Part shown: one piece after another, positions 44,847 to 54,062 of the stretch
Numbering within the stretch: the first letter of the stretch is position 1
How the letters are laid out: the number at the start of each line of letters is the position of its first letter
Assembly: GCF_050870875.2 (NCBI RefSeq)
Contig: NZ_CP194041.2
Coordinates: 4,464,001 to 4,528,000 of the forward strand
DNA length: 64,000 nt
Reading direction: 5' to 3'
Source: Agarivorans sp050870875
GTDB taxonomy: Bacteria > Pseudomonadota > Gammaproteobacteria > Enterobacterales > Celerinatantimonadaceae
Notes under the pieces: model-generated
Database searches by the model: none
Seen by the model: the letters and a program-made list of their open reading frames with translations, nothing else
Told to the model about the DNA's origin: nothing
Translations under genes and position numbers: made by a program

Positions 44847-45604
44847 GACGATTGCGCCTTACAAAATTCGGCTTGAGCAATCGAACCTTGATAAGTCAGT
44901 AGGTAACAAATCCGATCTCTCACCAGTGCCGAAGGTATCTCTCGCTTTAGTTTGCGATTGATCGCTGGATTCTCGAGTAAACTCACTAGCGAGCTTTCTA
45001 CCACTTGCTGCTGAAGCGGATCCAATCGCTCCCAATTAGCAATCCCTAAATTAACCATACCGAGCAAACTTGCCTTGGTTTTTGGCGCCACCGCTACACC
45101 TTGCGCCAAGTAAGCAAACCAAACCGCTGCTGGCTCTCCCATCGCTTGGCGGTTACTCGCAAGCGCAACATAAGTATCTGGCCACGTCGGCCTTAGATTC
45201 GCCGCTTGCTGATAAAAAGAGTAAGCCTTAGCCAAATTTTGAACTCGCTGTTGCGCTTTATTATCTTCACTTGAGATCACTAATTGATAAAAATTGCGCC
45301 ACTCGACCTGCTTGGCAGCAAGGGTTAAATAAAGTGGATCATCATGACGCCATGCCAACATTTGTTGAGACACGAGCTCTGCAATCAGAACGTTTTGTTC
45401 GCTAAGTGAATGGCTATAGTCTTGCAGCCATCGCTCATGCCAGTTACGTAACGCATAGGAATAAACGTTGGCCAAACCTAACTGAAACGCCAATACCAAC
45501 ACCGTTAGCGAAATCGCGACCATTGTCGCCAAACCGAAATAACGCCATAACATTCGCCCAAAATAAACTGCGCTTCTTGCTTGCATTTCAATAGATGCTT
45601 CCAT
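44837..45604 (-). CDS. VpsP-like exopolysaccharide biosynthesis protein
   Basis: A 255-residue protein with one membrane anchor (about 22-44) and a helical domain resembling TPR repeats (KAYSFYQQAANLRPTWPDTYVALASNRQA at about 125-153). The layout and operon position resemble VpsP of the Vibrio vps-II cluster; this is by recall, not alignment. It probably has a scaffolding role in the export machine. Confidence 0.6.
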   Translation of the reverse strand: MEASIEMQARSAVYFGRMLWRYFGLATMVAISLTVLVLAFQLGLANVYSYALRNWHERWLQDYSHSLSEQNVLIAELVSQQMLAWRHDDPLYLTLAAKQVEWRNFYQLVISSEDNKAQQRVQNLAKAYSFYQQAANLRPTWPDTYVALASNRQAMGEPAAVWFAYLAQGVAVAPKTKASLLGMVNLGIANWERLDPLQQQVVESSLVSLLENPAINRKLKREIPSALVRDRICYLLTYQGSIAQAEFCKAQSSWQ

Positions 45605-45663
45605 TGCATCTCCTTAAATCATTAACTCCCGCGTACATCGTTCGCTCACCTGAAACCATACGA

Positions 45664-46737
45664 TTAACTGAGTGTTTGCTCTGATAGCGCTAAGGTGTCA
45701 GCCGCAATTTGCCGATATAGACTTAATAATCCGGCATAATTTGCTAAAGAAAAATGTTTGCGGATATGCGCTTTGGCATTGTGAGACAGCCGTTGGTATT
45801 CACTCGCATCGGAGAGTAACTGCTGACAACGTTGATACAGTTCTTCTATGCTGTCACATAGATAACCCGTTTCGCCATCTACGACGCAGTCCACCACGCC
45901 ATGAGTTCTGATTGCGACCACTGGTAATCCAAAATACTGGGCCTCAATGGGAGCCACCGGCATTCCTTCCCAATGCGCAGTTGAAACATACAATCGAGCC
46001 GAGCTGTAATATTGAAACAAAGCCTCACGCGATAACCAGCCAGAGACATAATCAATCCCATCGGGTTTCGGTCCACCAAGCCAAACGAGACTATATTGAT
46101 GACTGGCTAAAGCATACAGCGCCTTAAAGTCGTCAAAGCCCTTTTGTTTACAGATCCGGCCCACCGAGATAATGTCAGCCTGCGAGCTGGTCACCGAGGA
46201 AGTTAGATCCGAGAAATTCACCCCATTAGAGATAGTATGCACCCGCACCTTAGTGCTGAATCCCTTGGCCAGTTTTGCTTCAGATCCGCCACAAGCAACG
46301 ATACAGCCAATCAGACTGAGTCGTTTTTCTATCCAATAGAATACTTTTTGTTTTAAGGGAGAAAACTCCTCCGATAAAAAGGCAAAGCAATGGGGGGTGT
46401 AACAGAGCTTGTGCGCGCTCAAGCCAAATGCGATCCGTCCCAAGAAACCAGAGAACGAAGAATGCAGGTGGATCACCGAATAATTCTTGGTCTTCACACG
46501 AAATAGCAGATAGCAAAAGACTTTCAGTAAAAAGAAACGCTCTCCCCGCTCGTAAGGTATCTCAATTAAACCCACATCAGGGAAACGCTGTGCAAGATCC
46601 TTCGGAGTTTCATCCTTTTTGCTATACAACAAATCAAACTGGAGTTGCTTATCCTCAGCGGCTAAATATTGAATTTGGTCAGAAATAACAGAGCATACCC
46701 CGCCGGCAAGGCATTCAGTAAAAATAAGCACTTTCAT
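45664..46737 (-). CDS. GT4-family glycosyltransferase
   Basis: Cytoplasmic, GT-B fold glycosyltransferase, 357 residues. The C-terminal nucleotide-sugar domain has ISVGRICKQKGFDD and an EX7E motif in WEGMPVAPIEAQYFGLPVV, as in GT4 enzymes with retaining chemistry. Donor and acceptor sugars cannot be read from the sequence. It is the only glycosyltransferase in the operon besides the initiating enzyme, so the repeat unit is small or other transferases lie elsewhere. It overlaps the flippase gene by 4 bp. Confidence 0.87.
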   Translation of the reverse strand: MKVLIFTECLAGGVCSVISDQIQYLAAEDKQLQFDLLYSKKDETPKDLAQRFPDVGLIEIPYERGERFFLLKVFCYLLFRVKTKNYSVIHLHSSFSGFLGRIAFGLSAHKLCYTPHCFAFLSEEFSPLKQKVFYWIEKRLSLIGCIVACGGSEAKLAKGFSTKVRVHTISNGVNFSDLTSSVTSSQADIISVGRICKQKGFDDFKALYALASHQYSLVWLGGPKPDGIDYVSGWLSREALFQYYSSARLYVSTAHWEGMPVAPIEAQYFGLPVVAIRTHGVVDCVVDGETGYLCDSIEELYQRCQQLLSDASEYQRLSHNAKAHIRKHFSLANYAGLLSLYRQIAADTLALSEQTLS

Positions 46738-47810
46738 GATATTAAGGTCCTTTTACTCATCCAATAAAAAATCCCGCAACGCAGTATGTAACTCAAACAA
46801 ACCACCACCAAAGGAGCATAACTCTGAGAAAGATGAACCGACAAACCAGTCACCATCACTAACATGCAAAGCACCACAAGATTGGGCAAATAGAATTTAA
46901 TTTTGTTCTCTTTTAAACCACCAATGTAAAAAGACAGCTCAATAAATACGCAGGCAAAAATAACCAGTAGCAACAGGAAGTCGCTGCCACTAGGGGGCAA
47001 AATTAAATAGATATATTGAAACACTAAATAAATAGAAGGGATCGCTAGCAGAGCGGCCAGCACAAAAAATATCTTAAATACCGTAGCACTGAAAATTTTG
47101 GTATTAAATTGGGCAAATGCTGCCTGTATAAAAATCGACCAGAATACAACAAACTGTAATAGAAGACTATAAAAGCCAAGCGCTTCCATAGAAGAAACCG
47201 CAGCAATAAAATAACGCTGAAAGAACATCAAAAAAGTCGATGAGAACTGATAGCTTACCGAGTTAAGCGCCGATTTAATCACTGGCAAAGAAACATATGC
47301 TGCGGGCCGATGGTTCAAATAAAACATCAATAGGAACAAAAACAAAAAAATACCAACAAAATAATCAAAGGCAACAAGCGGATGATTAATTGATAAGCAG
47401 ACCATAAGAACGGCAATAATAAGAGCAAAAAGCTGGTACTTTTGGTAACGCTCTTGTTTCGAAAACGACACCATTGAATCCAAGTAGACATCAACAAACT
47501 TCACAAAAAATATAATTTTAAAAATATCCCAAGCGAATAACAAACAAAGTAAATAAGCGAATAACAAAACGACTAATAGACTAAATCGAATACTCTTATG
47601 CACCTGATAGGCACTCTGATTTTCGCGACTCGAAAAATATCCCGCTAAAGAGAAATTCTTACTTGATAACATCAATACAATCACAATTGATGAAGCAAAG
47701 CTTAAAAATAAAGAGTACTGTCCAACATAACTTAAGTCGTAATGCCGAATCAGCATCAGCGGGATCAGCCACTGAATAATTGGATTCATAAAACTAATTA
47801 GTGCGTTCAT
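46734..47810 (-). CDS. Wzx-like polysaccharide flippase
   Basis: Very hydrophobic protein of 358 residues with about ten to twelve membrane segments, low in conserved motifs as usual for Wzx/MATE-like exporters. The first segment (NPIIQWLIPLMLIRHYDLSYVGQYSL) resembles the start of oligosaccharide flippases. It would move the lipid-linked repeat unit across the inner membrane. It is shorter than most Wzx proteins (about 400-480). Overlaps by 17 bp with the upstream polymerase-like gene and 4 bp with the downstream transferase gene. Confidence 0.68.
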   Translation of the reverse strand: MNALISFMNPIIQWLIPLMLIRHYDLSYVGQYSLFLSFASSIVIVLMLSSKNFSLAGYFSSRENQSAYQVHKSIRFSLLVVLLFAYLLCLLFAWDIFKIIFFVKFVDVYLDSMVSFSKQERYQKYQLFALIIAVLMVCLSINHPLVAFDYFVGIFLFLFLLMFYLNHRPAAYVSLPVIKSALNSVSYQFSSTFLMFFQRYFIAAVSSMEALGFYSLLLQFVVFWSIFIQAAFAQFNTKIFSATVFKIFFVLAALLAIPSIYLVFQYIYLILPPSGSDFLLLLVIFACVFIELSFYIGGLKENKIKFYLPNLVVLCMLVMVTGLSVHLSQSYAPLVVVCLSYILRCGIFYWMSKRTLIS

Positions 47811-48804
47811 ATTTCATCCAAGAAAAATACATCATGATATAAATTGAAACAGAAGATAAATGACGCATGTAACTGCCGAGATCGGGTTCAAATAAGAGTA
47901 GAACCAGTAAGTGACTTATAAATAACAAGCCAAATAGACGCAACTCTATGCTCTCGATTTGAGAGAACTTAAAAAAAGACACGAGTAAAATAAGGATATA
48001 AATCTGAAGGTAGAGCGAGTTGCCGGTGAAAACAAAAAAAACCGGGAAATTAAAATAAACCAAGCTAGAAAAATAATTCCCCATAAAAGCCTGCGCTGAA
48101 TCGGGAGTCAAGGGGTTAAAATAGATCGTTTCGTGTCCCGCTCCTCCCATTGGTCTTAAGGAATTAAAAATATCTCGGGTACCTTGCACCTTAAAAAAGA
48201 AATCCTCTGGAAGCAAAAATAAAGAGAATAAGACAAGCAATACCACCAGCGCTTTATATTCAAAATTCAAGCGTTCCATTAATAACAATAAAGCAAATAC
48301 GGCGATGATCAGTAAGTAATAATTACGAACCAAGCCATAGCTAAGGTACAAAGCAAAGATCAGTAACAAGGTATATGAGAGATTCTTAGATTTGCGATAC
48401 ACAAAGAAACAAGCAATAACTAAAATAGAAACCAAGGTTTCTTTTTGGGGCCGAGATAAGCCAAGAACCAAATGAGGCATCAATAGCACAGAGCCATAGG
48501 CTAATTCGTCCCAGCGCCGAACAAAAAATGACATGGTGGCAATATAGGCAATGCCTGTAACAAACACTAATAGGCTAGATAAATGCTCACCAAGGAACTC
48601 AAACACCAAAGTCGTATAATAATAGGAACCATCTTGTGAAGACGGAGACGCGCTACCACTCGCCATCTCCATAATCAATTCAGAATCGCGAAAATATTTT
48701 TCGGGCAAAATAGCCTCTCCCCAGAGGAAGACCACTAAAAAAGCCACCAACCATAGTGAGAAGAATAGATACTTGTAGTATTTACTCTCTTTACGAATAT
48801 ACAT
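47794..48804 (-). CDS. Wzy-like polysaccharide polymerase (putative)
   Basis: A 336-residue protein with about nine membrane segments and large soluble loops, including one at about 205-235 (VQGTRDIFNSLRPMGGAGHE). This resembles EpsG/Wzy-type polymerases. No strict motif supports the call; it rests on topology and on the position between pyruvyltransferase and flippase genes. The start codon directly follows the stop of the upstream gene. Confidence 0.6.
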   Translation of the reverse strand: MYIRKESKYYKYLFFSLWLVAFLVVFLWGEAILPEKYFRDSELIMEMASGSASPSSQDGSYYYTTLVFEFLGEHLSSLLVFVTGIAYIATMSFFVRRWDELAYGSVLLMPHLVLGLSRPQKETLVSILVIACFFVYRKSKNLSYTLLLIFALYLSYGLVRNYYLLIIAVFALLLLMERLNFEYKALVVLLVLFSLFLLPEDFFFKVQGTRDIFNSLRPMGGAGHETIYFNPLTPDSAQAFMGNYFSSLVYFNFPVFFVFTGNSLYLQIYILILLVSFFKFSQIESIELRLFGLLFISHLLVLLLFEPDLGSYMRHLSSVSIYIMMYFSWMKYERTN

Positions 48805-49869
48805 TTATAAACTGGCTCGAATCTGATTAAAAAAATCCATTTCATTCATTGCTCTCAGCTTAGCGACTCGCTCTTCTACCGCTACACTATTAAAATTGTA
48901 TGCGTTATCAACGTACTCTGAGATATTCAAATCTTGATATGCACCAAACCCCTTCCTCTCATAACTGAGATGAAAGGTTTTAAAGCCTGCTAATAGCGAT
49001 TCAATGGCACCATGCAAACGAACTGAAATCACTAGCGCTTGCGGGTATTTTGTTAAGGCCTCCTTCACCGAAATAAAATCACTAATCCCGTGTTGTTGGT
49101 AAAAATCACCATCGTTATTAGAATTGACCTCACTTTGCACCGCATAAACAACGCTCTCGAATTGCGCCAATACTGGCTCTAACTCTTTCAAAAACTTATG
49201 GTTAACCGCTTTGCCACGGCGTAAATCCCTTAAGATCAAGATACAAGTGGAAGAGTGAGGCAATGTTGAAACTTCTAGCGAGTCAAATTTACGGATCAAC
49301 TCCGAAACGGCCATATCTTTCACACGCGTGCTTTGGAGATTAATATTTTTAAGCTCTGCGACGGTTTTATCATCGCGAACAAACACTTGCTCAGTATTGG
49401 CCAGTAAGCGACTCAACCACGCAGAATAGACATAGCGCAGCGGACCAATACTCTGTGAGAGTAGAATATGCGGCTGATTAATGTTGCTTTTAACCCAAGC
49501 AATTTGTGAGCAGTGCACAATCAGCGTTTTTAGGGCTTCGCTGAGGGAACCAAACCTTAAATATCCGCCACCAACGGAGTAGAAACGATCACAATGTTGT
49601 AAGGACTGGTATTGTTTTGCTGAATAGCGCCCAAACAGCAGAAAGCCAATCACTTTCAATAATACCGCGACGTGCCCCAGTATGCCGCTACGGGAAAATT
49701 CATTACCAAGCACCTGGTAATCGCCGTTAAAACTATCGGGATCACTACAAACAATGATGATCTCGGTATCTTGGCCATGTTGCTTCTTTATATATTGGCA
49801 AGCTAGCTCAACCAGCAAACCATCACCCGAGTTTTTAGACGAATAGCAATTCATCAAAGCGACTTTCAT
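48805..49869 (-). CDS. Polysaccharide pyruvyltransferase family protein
   Basis: A 354-residue protein of the WcaK/CsaB family that adds ketal-linked pyruvate from phosphoenolpyruvate to sugars. Signatures: N-terminal NCYSSKNSGDGLL (about 7-19), YSVGGGYLRFG (about 97), SQSIGPL (about 138), VFVRDDKTVAEL and the C-terminal VISVRLHGAIESLLAG. Pyruvylation would give an acidic polysaccharide. GT-B-fold relatives can lack activity, so the reaction is inferred. Confidence 0.85.
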   Translation of the reverse strand: MKVALMNCYSSKNSGDGLLVELACQYIKKQHGQDTEIIIVCSDPDSFNGDYQVLGNEFSRSGILGHVAVLLKVIGFLLFGRYSAKQYQSLQHCDRFYSVGGGYLRFGSLSEALKTLIVHCSQIAWVKSNINQPHILLSQSIGPLRYVYSAWLSRLLANTEQVFVRDDKTVAELKNINLQSTRVKDMAVSELIRKFDSLEVSTLPHSSTCILILRDLRRGKAVNHKFLKELEPVLAQFESVVYAVQSEVNSNNDGDFYQQHGISDFISVKEALTKYPQALVISVRLHGAIESLLAGFKTFHLSYERKGFGAYQDLNISEYVDNAYNFNSVAVEERVAKLRAMNEMDFFNQIRASL

Positions 49870-49961
49870 TCGGCTTTCCTTCCCTTTAAAGCTAAGGATG
49901 CGCTAAACCAGCGAACCTCAATTGTTGTTTACATCCATAGCGCGAGGCTAAAACTAAGTTC

Positions 49962-52259
49962 TTATGACTGTGTGGCCTTACCGCTCTGATTTTGATATCC
50001 GTAGTATTGGTACTCCCCATATTCATTTTTCTGTTTAGGACTGGCTTTATTAATCACCACACCATCGATGGCAATATCATGTTTTATAAGACTTTCTAAA
50101 CTACTATTCAGTTGCTTTATATTGGTGCTTCCGGCTTGAACCACCAACAATGCGGCTCCTGCTAAGCGGCTGAGTAATAAACCATCGCTCACCGCCAATA
50201 GCGGGGGCGAATCAATAACAATCTTGTCATAGCGCTGCTCTAACTGTTCAATCAACATCGCAAACTTATTTGAGGCTAATAGCTCCTGAGGATTCGGGAT
50301 CAACATGCCACCAAATAAGGTATCAAGACCCGATTTTTTATGATGATAAATACAATCACTCAGCTCTGCGCCCATCACCAGATGATTAGTGAGGCCCAAC
50401 GGATTTTGATTAAAACCAAAACGCTCAGACAAGCTAGGTTTGCGTAAATCAGCTTCAATCAGCAATACTTTTTCCATGCCCGCCATTGCCATCGCTAGGT
50501 TCATGGCCGTAGTGCTCTTACCTTCGCCAGGTACCGAAGAAGTAATGCACACCCGTTTACGCTGGTTGTTGACCAAATTAAATAACAGGGAAGTTCGAAT
50601 AGTGCGGATCGATTCACTAAAATATCGCTGCTTTTCATCAAAAAACACCTGACTATCCATCAGCTTATTCTTATATTTTTTAGCGTTGATTTTTGGGATT
50701 GCACCGAGCGGATGTAAGCCCAGCTTTTCTTGGATGTCGGATGACTTCTCGATAGTGTTATGAAAAGCATCCGTAATTAACACTAAGACCATGGAAAACA
50801 GCAAACTGGCCAAAGCAACTAAGGCAATGATGAGACCTTTATTGGGCTTCGCTGGATCTAAAGGGATGACCGCGCGATCGCTAAACCGCGCCACTGCCGA
50901 CTGAAAATCATTGGTCGCTGCAGTCTCTTTCTGTCGATTCAAGAACAGATCATAGAGCTTACGATTACTATCAACCTCACGTTTAAGAGCGTCATAGGTC
51001 GCGCGCTTCACCGCAATCGCTTGGAACTGAGTTTTCTTACTGGCTAATTCTGCTTGAATTGAATTTTCTTGCTTAACAGCCCCTCTTAACTCTTTTTCTA
51101 TCCCCGTGGCCAAATCGTTAAGCACCCGACCAGCTCTCTCTCGCACTGCCGCTAACTGTGCTTGGGCTTGGATCATTTTGTCATGTTTCGGACCATAACG
51201 CTTACTCAATTCAGAAACCAAACGTTCCGCTTCAATCTCAGCGACACGAACATCACGCAATTGCGGGTGATTGGAAATGACAGAAATCGAAGACAGTTCA
51301 GCTAAACCGGCGTTCCGGTTATCTTGTAGTACATAGTAGAGTGACTCTGCGGCCACTCGGCGATCTCTGGCATCGCTGAGCCGGCGACTTAAATCATTTA
51401 ACTCATTCGAAGCCAAACTATCGACACCGCTCACATCAACCAGTCCTTCCGACGTTAAAAAAGCGGCTTGGCGACTCTCTGATTGCTCGACCAATGCTCT
51501 CAGTTTATCTAAACGAGTCTCTAACCAAGTGCTCGCCTCTTGATTGGCATACAATCGAGATTCTCGGTTATTTTCGATGTAGGCTTCCCCAACAGCATTT
51601 GCAACTTGCGCAGCCAATTGAGGATCCTCGGATTCAAAGATGATTTTTACCAACTGAGTTTTTCGTAGTGGGCTAATACTTAAACGCTTACGAAAATTCT
51701 CCATCACCGTTTGCTGCCTTTTTTGGAGCAGCATCTGTTCACTGAGCGGCTCTCGTAATGGCAATAAACTCAGCAACAAAGGCGAATGAGCGCCAAGATT
51801 ATACAGCGTCTCGAGAGGATTCTTCAGTTGCATCCAGCCACTGTCGGCTTGCTCTCCATTTAATTCAGGGTACTGCTCTAGCTGTAACCCTTGGATCACT
51901 TTTTGCGCAATGGTACGGGATTTTAATAGTTCAAACTGGGTGAGATAGTATTCTTGTTTAGAGGTATCAACCCCAATCACGTCTTCAATCGAGACCGCTT
52001 TTCTTTGCTCCGCTTCGATCAATAGCACCGCCGAAGCTCGATAAACCGGGGTAATCGAAAATGTAATCAAGGCGGCAAGTAAGGCAGCCAAAAAAGTAAA
52101 ACCAATAATCATCCAAGCCCGTCGACGTATTACCGAAAAGTACTGGCTCAAATCAATAAACTCATCTTTATTCACTGGTCGCTGCAAAGAATTAAGTCCG
52201 AGCCTGGAAGCTGGGTTGTCTATATGCAGGACGTTGCGTTGGGCTGTGTGATTCACCAT
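49962..52259 (-). CDS. Wzc-type bacterial tyrosine autokinase / chain-length regulator
   Basis: Inner-membrane co-polymerase and kinase controlling export and chain length; 765 residues. The N-terminal Wzz domain spans two membrane segments (about 48-68 and 470-492) with a long periplasmic coiled-coil region between them. The cytoplasmic BY-kinase domain has Walker A SSVPGEGKST (about 573-582), Walker A' LLIEADLRKPS and Walker B KIVIDSPPL. The tail holds five tyrosines (747, 750, 752, 753, 755), the usual autophosphorylation cluster. The PHP phosphatase in the operon is the likely opposing enzyme. Comparable to VpsO of Vibrio. Confidence 0.95.
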   Translation of the reverse strand: MVNHTAQRNVLHIDNPASRLGLNSLQRPVNKDEFIDLSQYFSVIRRRAWMIIGFTFLAALLAALITFSITPVYRASAVLLIEAEQRKAVSIEDVIGVDTSKQEYYLTQFELLKSRTIAQKVIQGLQLEQYPELNGEQADSGWMQLKNPLETLYNLGAHSPLLLSLLPLREPLSEQMLLQKRQQTVMENFRKRLSISPLRKTQLVKIIFESEDPQLAAQVANAVGEAYIENNRESRLYANQEASTWLETRLDKLRALVEQSESRQAAFLTSEGLVDVSGVDSLASNELNDLSRRLSDARDRRVAAESLYYVLQDNRNAGLAELSSISVISNHPQLRDVRVAEIEAERLVSELSKRYGPKHDKMIQAQAQLAAVRERAGRVLNDLATGIEKELRGAVKQENSIQAELASKKTQFQAIAVKRATYDALKREVDSNRKLYDLFLNRQKETAATNDFQSAVARFSDRAVIPLDPAKPNKGLIIALVALASLLFSMVLVLITDAFHNTIEKSSDIQEKLGLHPLGAIPKINAKKYKNKLMDSQVFFDEKQRYFSESIRTIRTSLLFNLVNNQRKRVCITSSVPGEGKSTTAMNLAMAMAGMEKVLLIEADLRKPSLSERFGFNQNPLGLTNHLVMGAELSDCIYHHKKSGLDTLFGGMLIPNPQELLASNKFAMLIEQLEQRYDKIVIDSPPLLAVSDGLLLSRLAGAALLVVQAGSTNIKQLNSSLESLIKHDIAIDGVVINKASPKQKNEYGEYQYYGYQNQSGKATQS

Positions 52260-52290
52260 TAGACTTCCTTGTTAATCCAGTATCTTGTCG

Positions 52291-52824
52291 TTAAAAAAAG
52301 CTAGCCTTGACGACGATAATATCTCCGGGCTCAACCTTGGTATTGAGACTGACCTTATTTTGAGGGCTGCCACCATTTCCAGTCGTCACATTAATATTTG
52401 ATTTAGACGCTCGCTGGGTAAATCCACCCGCTAAAGCCACCGCCTTTTCTATGGTTAAACCTGGCTGATAGGCGTAACCACCGGGTTTCTCGACTTCTCC
52501 ATTAATAAAAACTTGTCGGTACTGGACAATATTCACTGAAACTTTAGGTTGAATTAAATAGTCACCTTTTAAGCCCGACTCAATGGTTTGTTTCAAGGTT
52601 TGAGTGGTTGCATCACTCACCGTCAAACGACCTAGGTAGGGATAATCAATTTTGCCACTATTGTTAATCAGCACTTGCATACTGAGATCGTCTTCGCCAT
52701 AAACATGAATATTAATTACATCACCTGGCCCAAGTCTGTAGGAATCATCATTGGCCGCCTGACTCACTAGGCTAGGTAGCAGCAACATTAAAAACAATAG
52801 GTAAGCAGCGAACCGATTCATCAT
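52291..52824 (-). CDS. Short Wza-like polysaccharide export protein
   Basis: A 177-residue periplasmic/outer-membrane export component. A Sec signal peptide (about 1-23) has no lipobox cysteine, so unlike Wza it is not lipidated. The Poly_export domain starts YRLGPGDVINIHVYGED (about 29-45), followed by one SLBB-like domain (VFINGEVEKPGGYAYQPGLTIEKAVALAGG). It lacks the C-terminal membrane-spanning helix of Wza. The separate beta-barrel encoded just upstream may supply the outer-membrane pore, as proposed for vps-type systems (inference). Confidence 0.9.
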   Translation of the reverse strand: MMNRFAAYLLFLMLLLPSLVSQAANDDSYRLGPGDVINIHVYGEDDLSMQVLINNSGKIDYPYLGRLTVSDATTQTLKQTIESGLKGDYLIQPKVSVNIVQYRQVFINGEVEKPGGYAYQPGLTIEKAVALAGGFTQRASKSNINVTTGNGGSPQNKVSLNTKVEPGDIIVVKASFF

Positions 52825-54021
52825 CTAAAGAGTCCCCGAGAAGTGAATAAACATGACATTTTGCTGGTAACTTAAGCCTGCTACCGAGGAAGACTTGTCT
52901 TCTCTTTGGTAACTAACATTCAGCTTCAACCAGTGGCGTAACTCATATTCGATAGCCACTTTCGCCAGCGTAATCTGCTCATCACGATCGACACCTGTAT
53001 AAGCGAGGTCGGTATCGCGATAACTTAGCTCCGTGGAGAGCCGATCCAGCCAGTAATGCTGCCAACTCGTCTGATAAATAGTTTCATCAATATAGTTGCC
53101 TAATTGATCGGGATCTTTCGCAATTTTGCTAGTAAAAACATTGAACTGTGAGTATTCCACTGGCAAATAATTAAATGACAATAACCAACTCAAACCCGAG
53201 AAGTGCTCGCGTTGGGCTGACTGGTAGCCTTTATCCTCATAACCGATCCGAGCAGAACCGCTAGACTTACCGCTAATGTCCCACTCGGCTCCAGCATAAA
53301 TAAAACTATCATCGTTATTTCGACTGGCCTGATCGCTTGCGTTCAGCCGATAACGTCTTGCGAGTTGCTTAGCCTCCAACAACAATTCGGTGGCATTGGA
53401 GACTCGGTAGAAAAAGGTGGCACCATAACTGAGCTGTCGCCAGTTCCGATATTGAGTTAGCGACTCCAGATTTTGATACTGCTTGGTTTCCCAGGCCAAT
53501 TGCAGGTCGACACGCCCGTAGGCCTGCGGCGCACCATAGGAATAAACACTCTGCAATTTATTACTTTGAAAATAAATCAGCTCTTGGATATCACTCCCCA
53601 AGCCTTGCGATAATCCTCGCCCTCTTTGCTCATGCTGATGAGCGAACCGATAAGCCAACTTAAGCCGATGCCTAAGCGCTAACTCAAGCTCAGCTTTAGC
53701 GGCAAGCTGGTGATCGAGATAGTCATCCACATGACTCTCGAAATACTCAGCCGCAGAAATTTTGTAGCCCAGCTCATAAGAAGCAAGATCACGTTCTGCG
53801 AGGACCTTGAGCGCTGCATCCAAGACCAAAATATTAGATGAGGATGAGTCTTTTTCCGCGAGTGTAATATTGTCATCATATTTATAGCCGAGCCCTAACA
53901 TTGGAACCAGTGCCAAGCCAGACTCGGTCATATAGGGCTGCGGGGCCAACTTTGCATTCACAACATGACTCAGCATAAATAAAGTCCCCATTAAAACCAT
54001 AAAGGCTCGAAAAATTACCAT
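52825..54021 (-). CDS. Outer-membrane beta-barrel protein of the exopolysaccharide system
   Basis: A 398-residue exported protein. The signal peptide (about 1-23, VVNA/KLAP) is followed by a series of alternating amphipathic strands rich in Tyr, Trp and Asp, for example LVPMLGLGYKYDDNITL (about 37-53). It ends in a strand closing with FSGTL. The pattern resembles the putative beta-barrel porin family found in exopolysaccharide loci. Its stop codon abuts the start of the Wza-like gene, arguing for a joint export pore. Confidence 0.82.
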   Translation of the reverse strand: MVIFRAFMVLMGTLFMLSHVVNAKLAPQPYMTESGLALVPMLGLGYKYDDNITLAEKDSSSSNILVLDAALKVLAERDLASYELGYKISAAEYFESHVDDYLDHQLAAKAELELALRHRLKLAYRFAHQHEQRGRGLSQGLGSDIQELIYFQSNKLQSVYSYGAPQAYGRVDLQLAWETKQYQNLESLTQYRNWRQLSYGATFFYRVSNATELLLEAKQLARRYRLNASDQASRNNDDSFIYAGAEWDISGKSSGSARIGYEDKGYQSAQREHFSGLSWLLSFNYLPVEYSQFNVFTSKIAKDPDQLGNYIDETIYQTSWQHYWLDRLSTELSYRDTDLAYTGVDRDEQITLAKVAIEYELRHWLKLNVSYQREDKSSSVAGLSYQQNVMFIHFSGTL

Positions 54022-54062
54022 GAACTTCCTTGTAAAATCATTGCTGGCGAGGCTTGAATTCC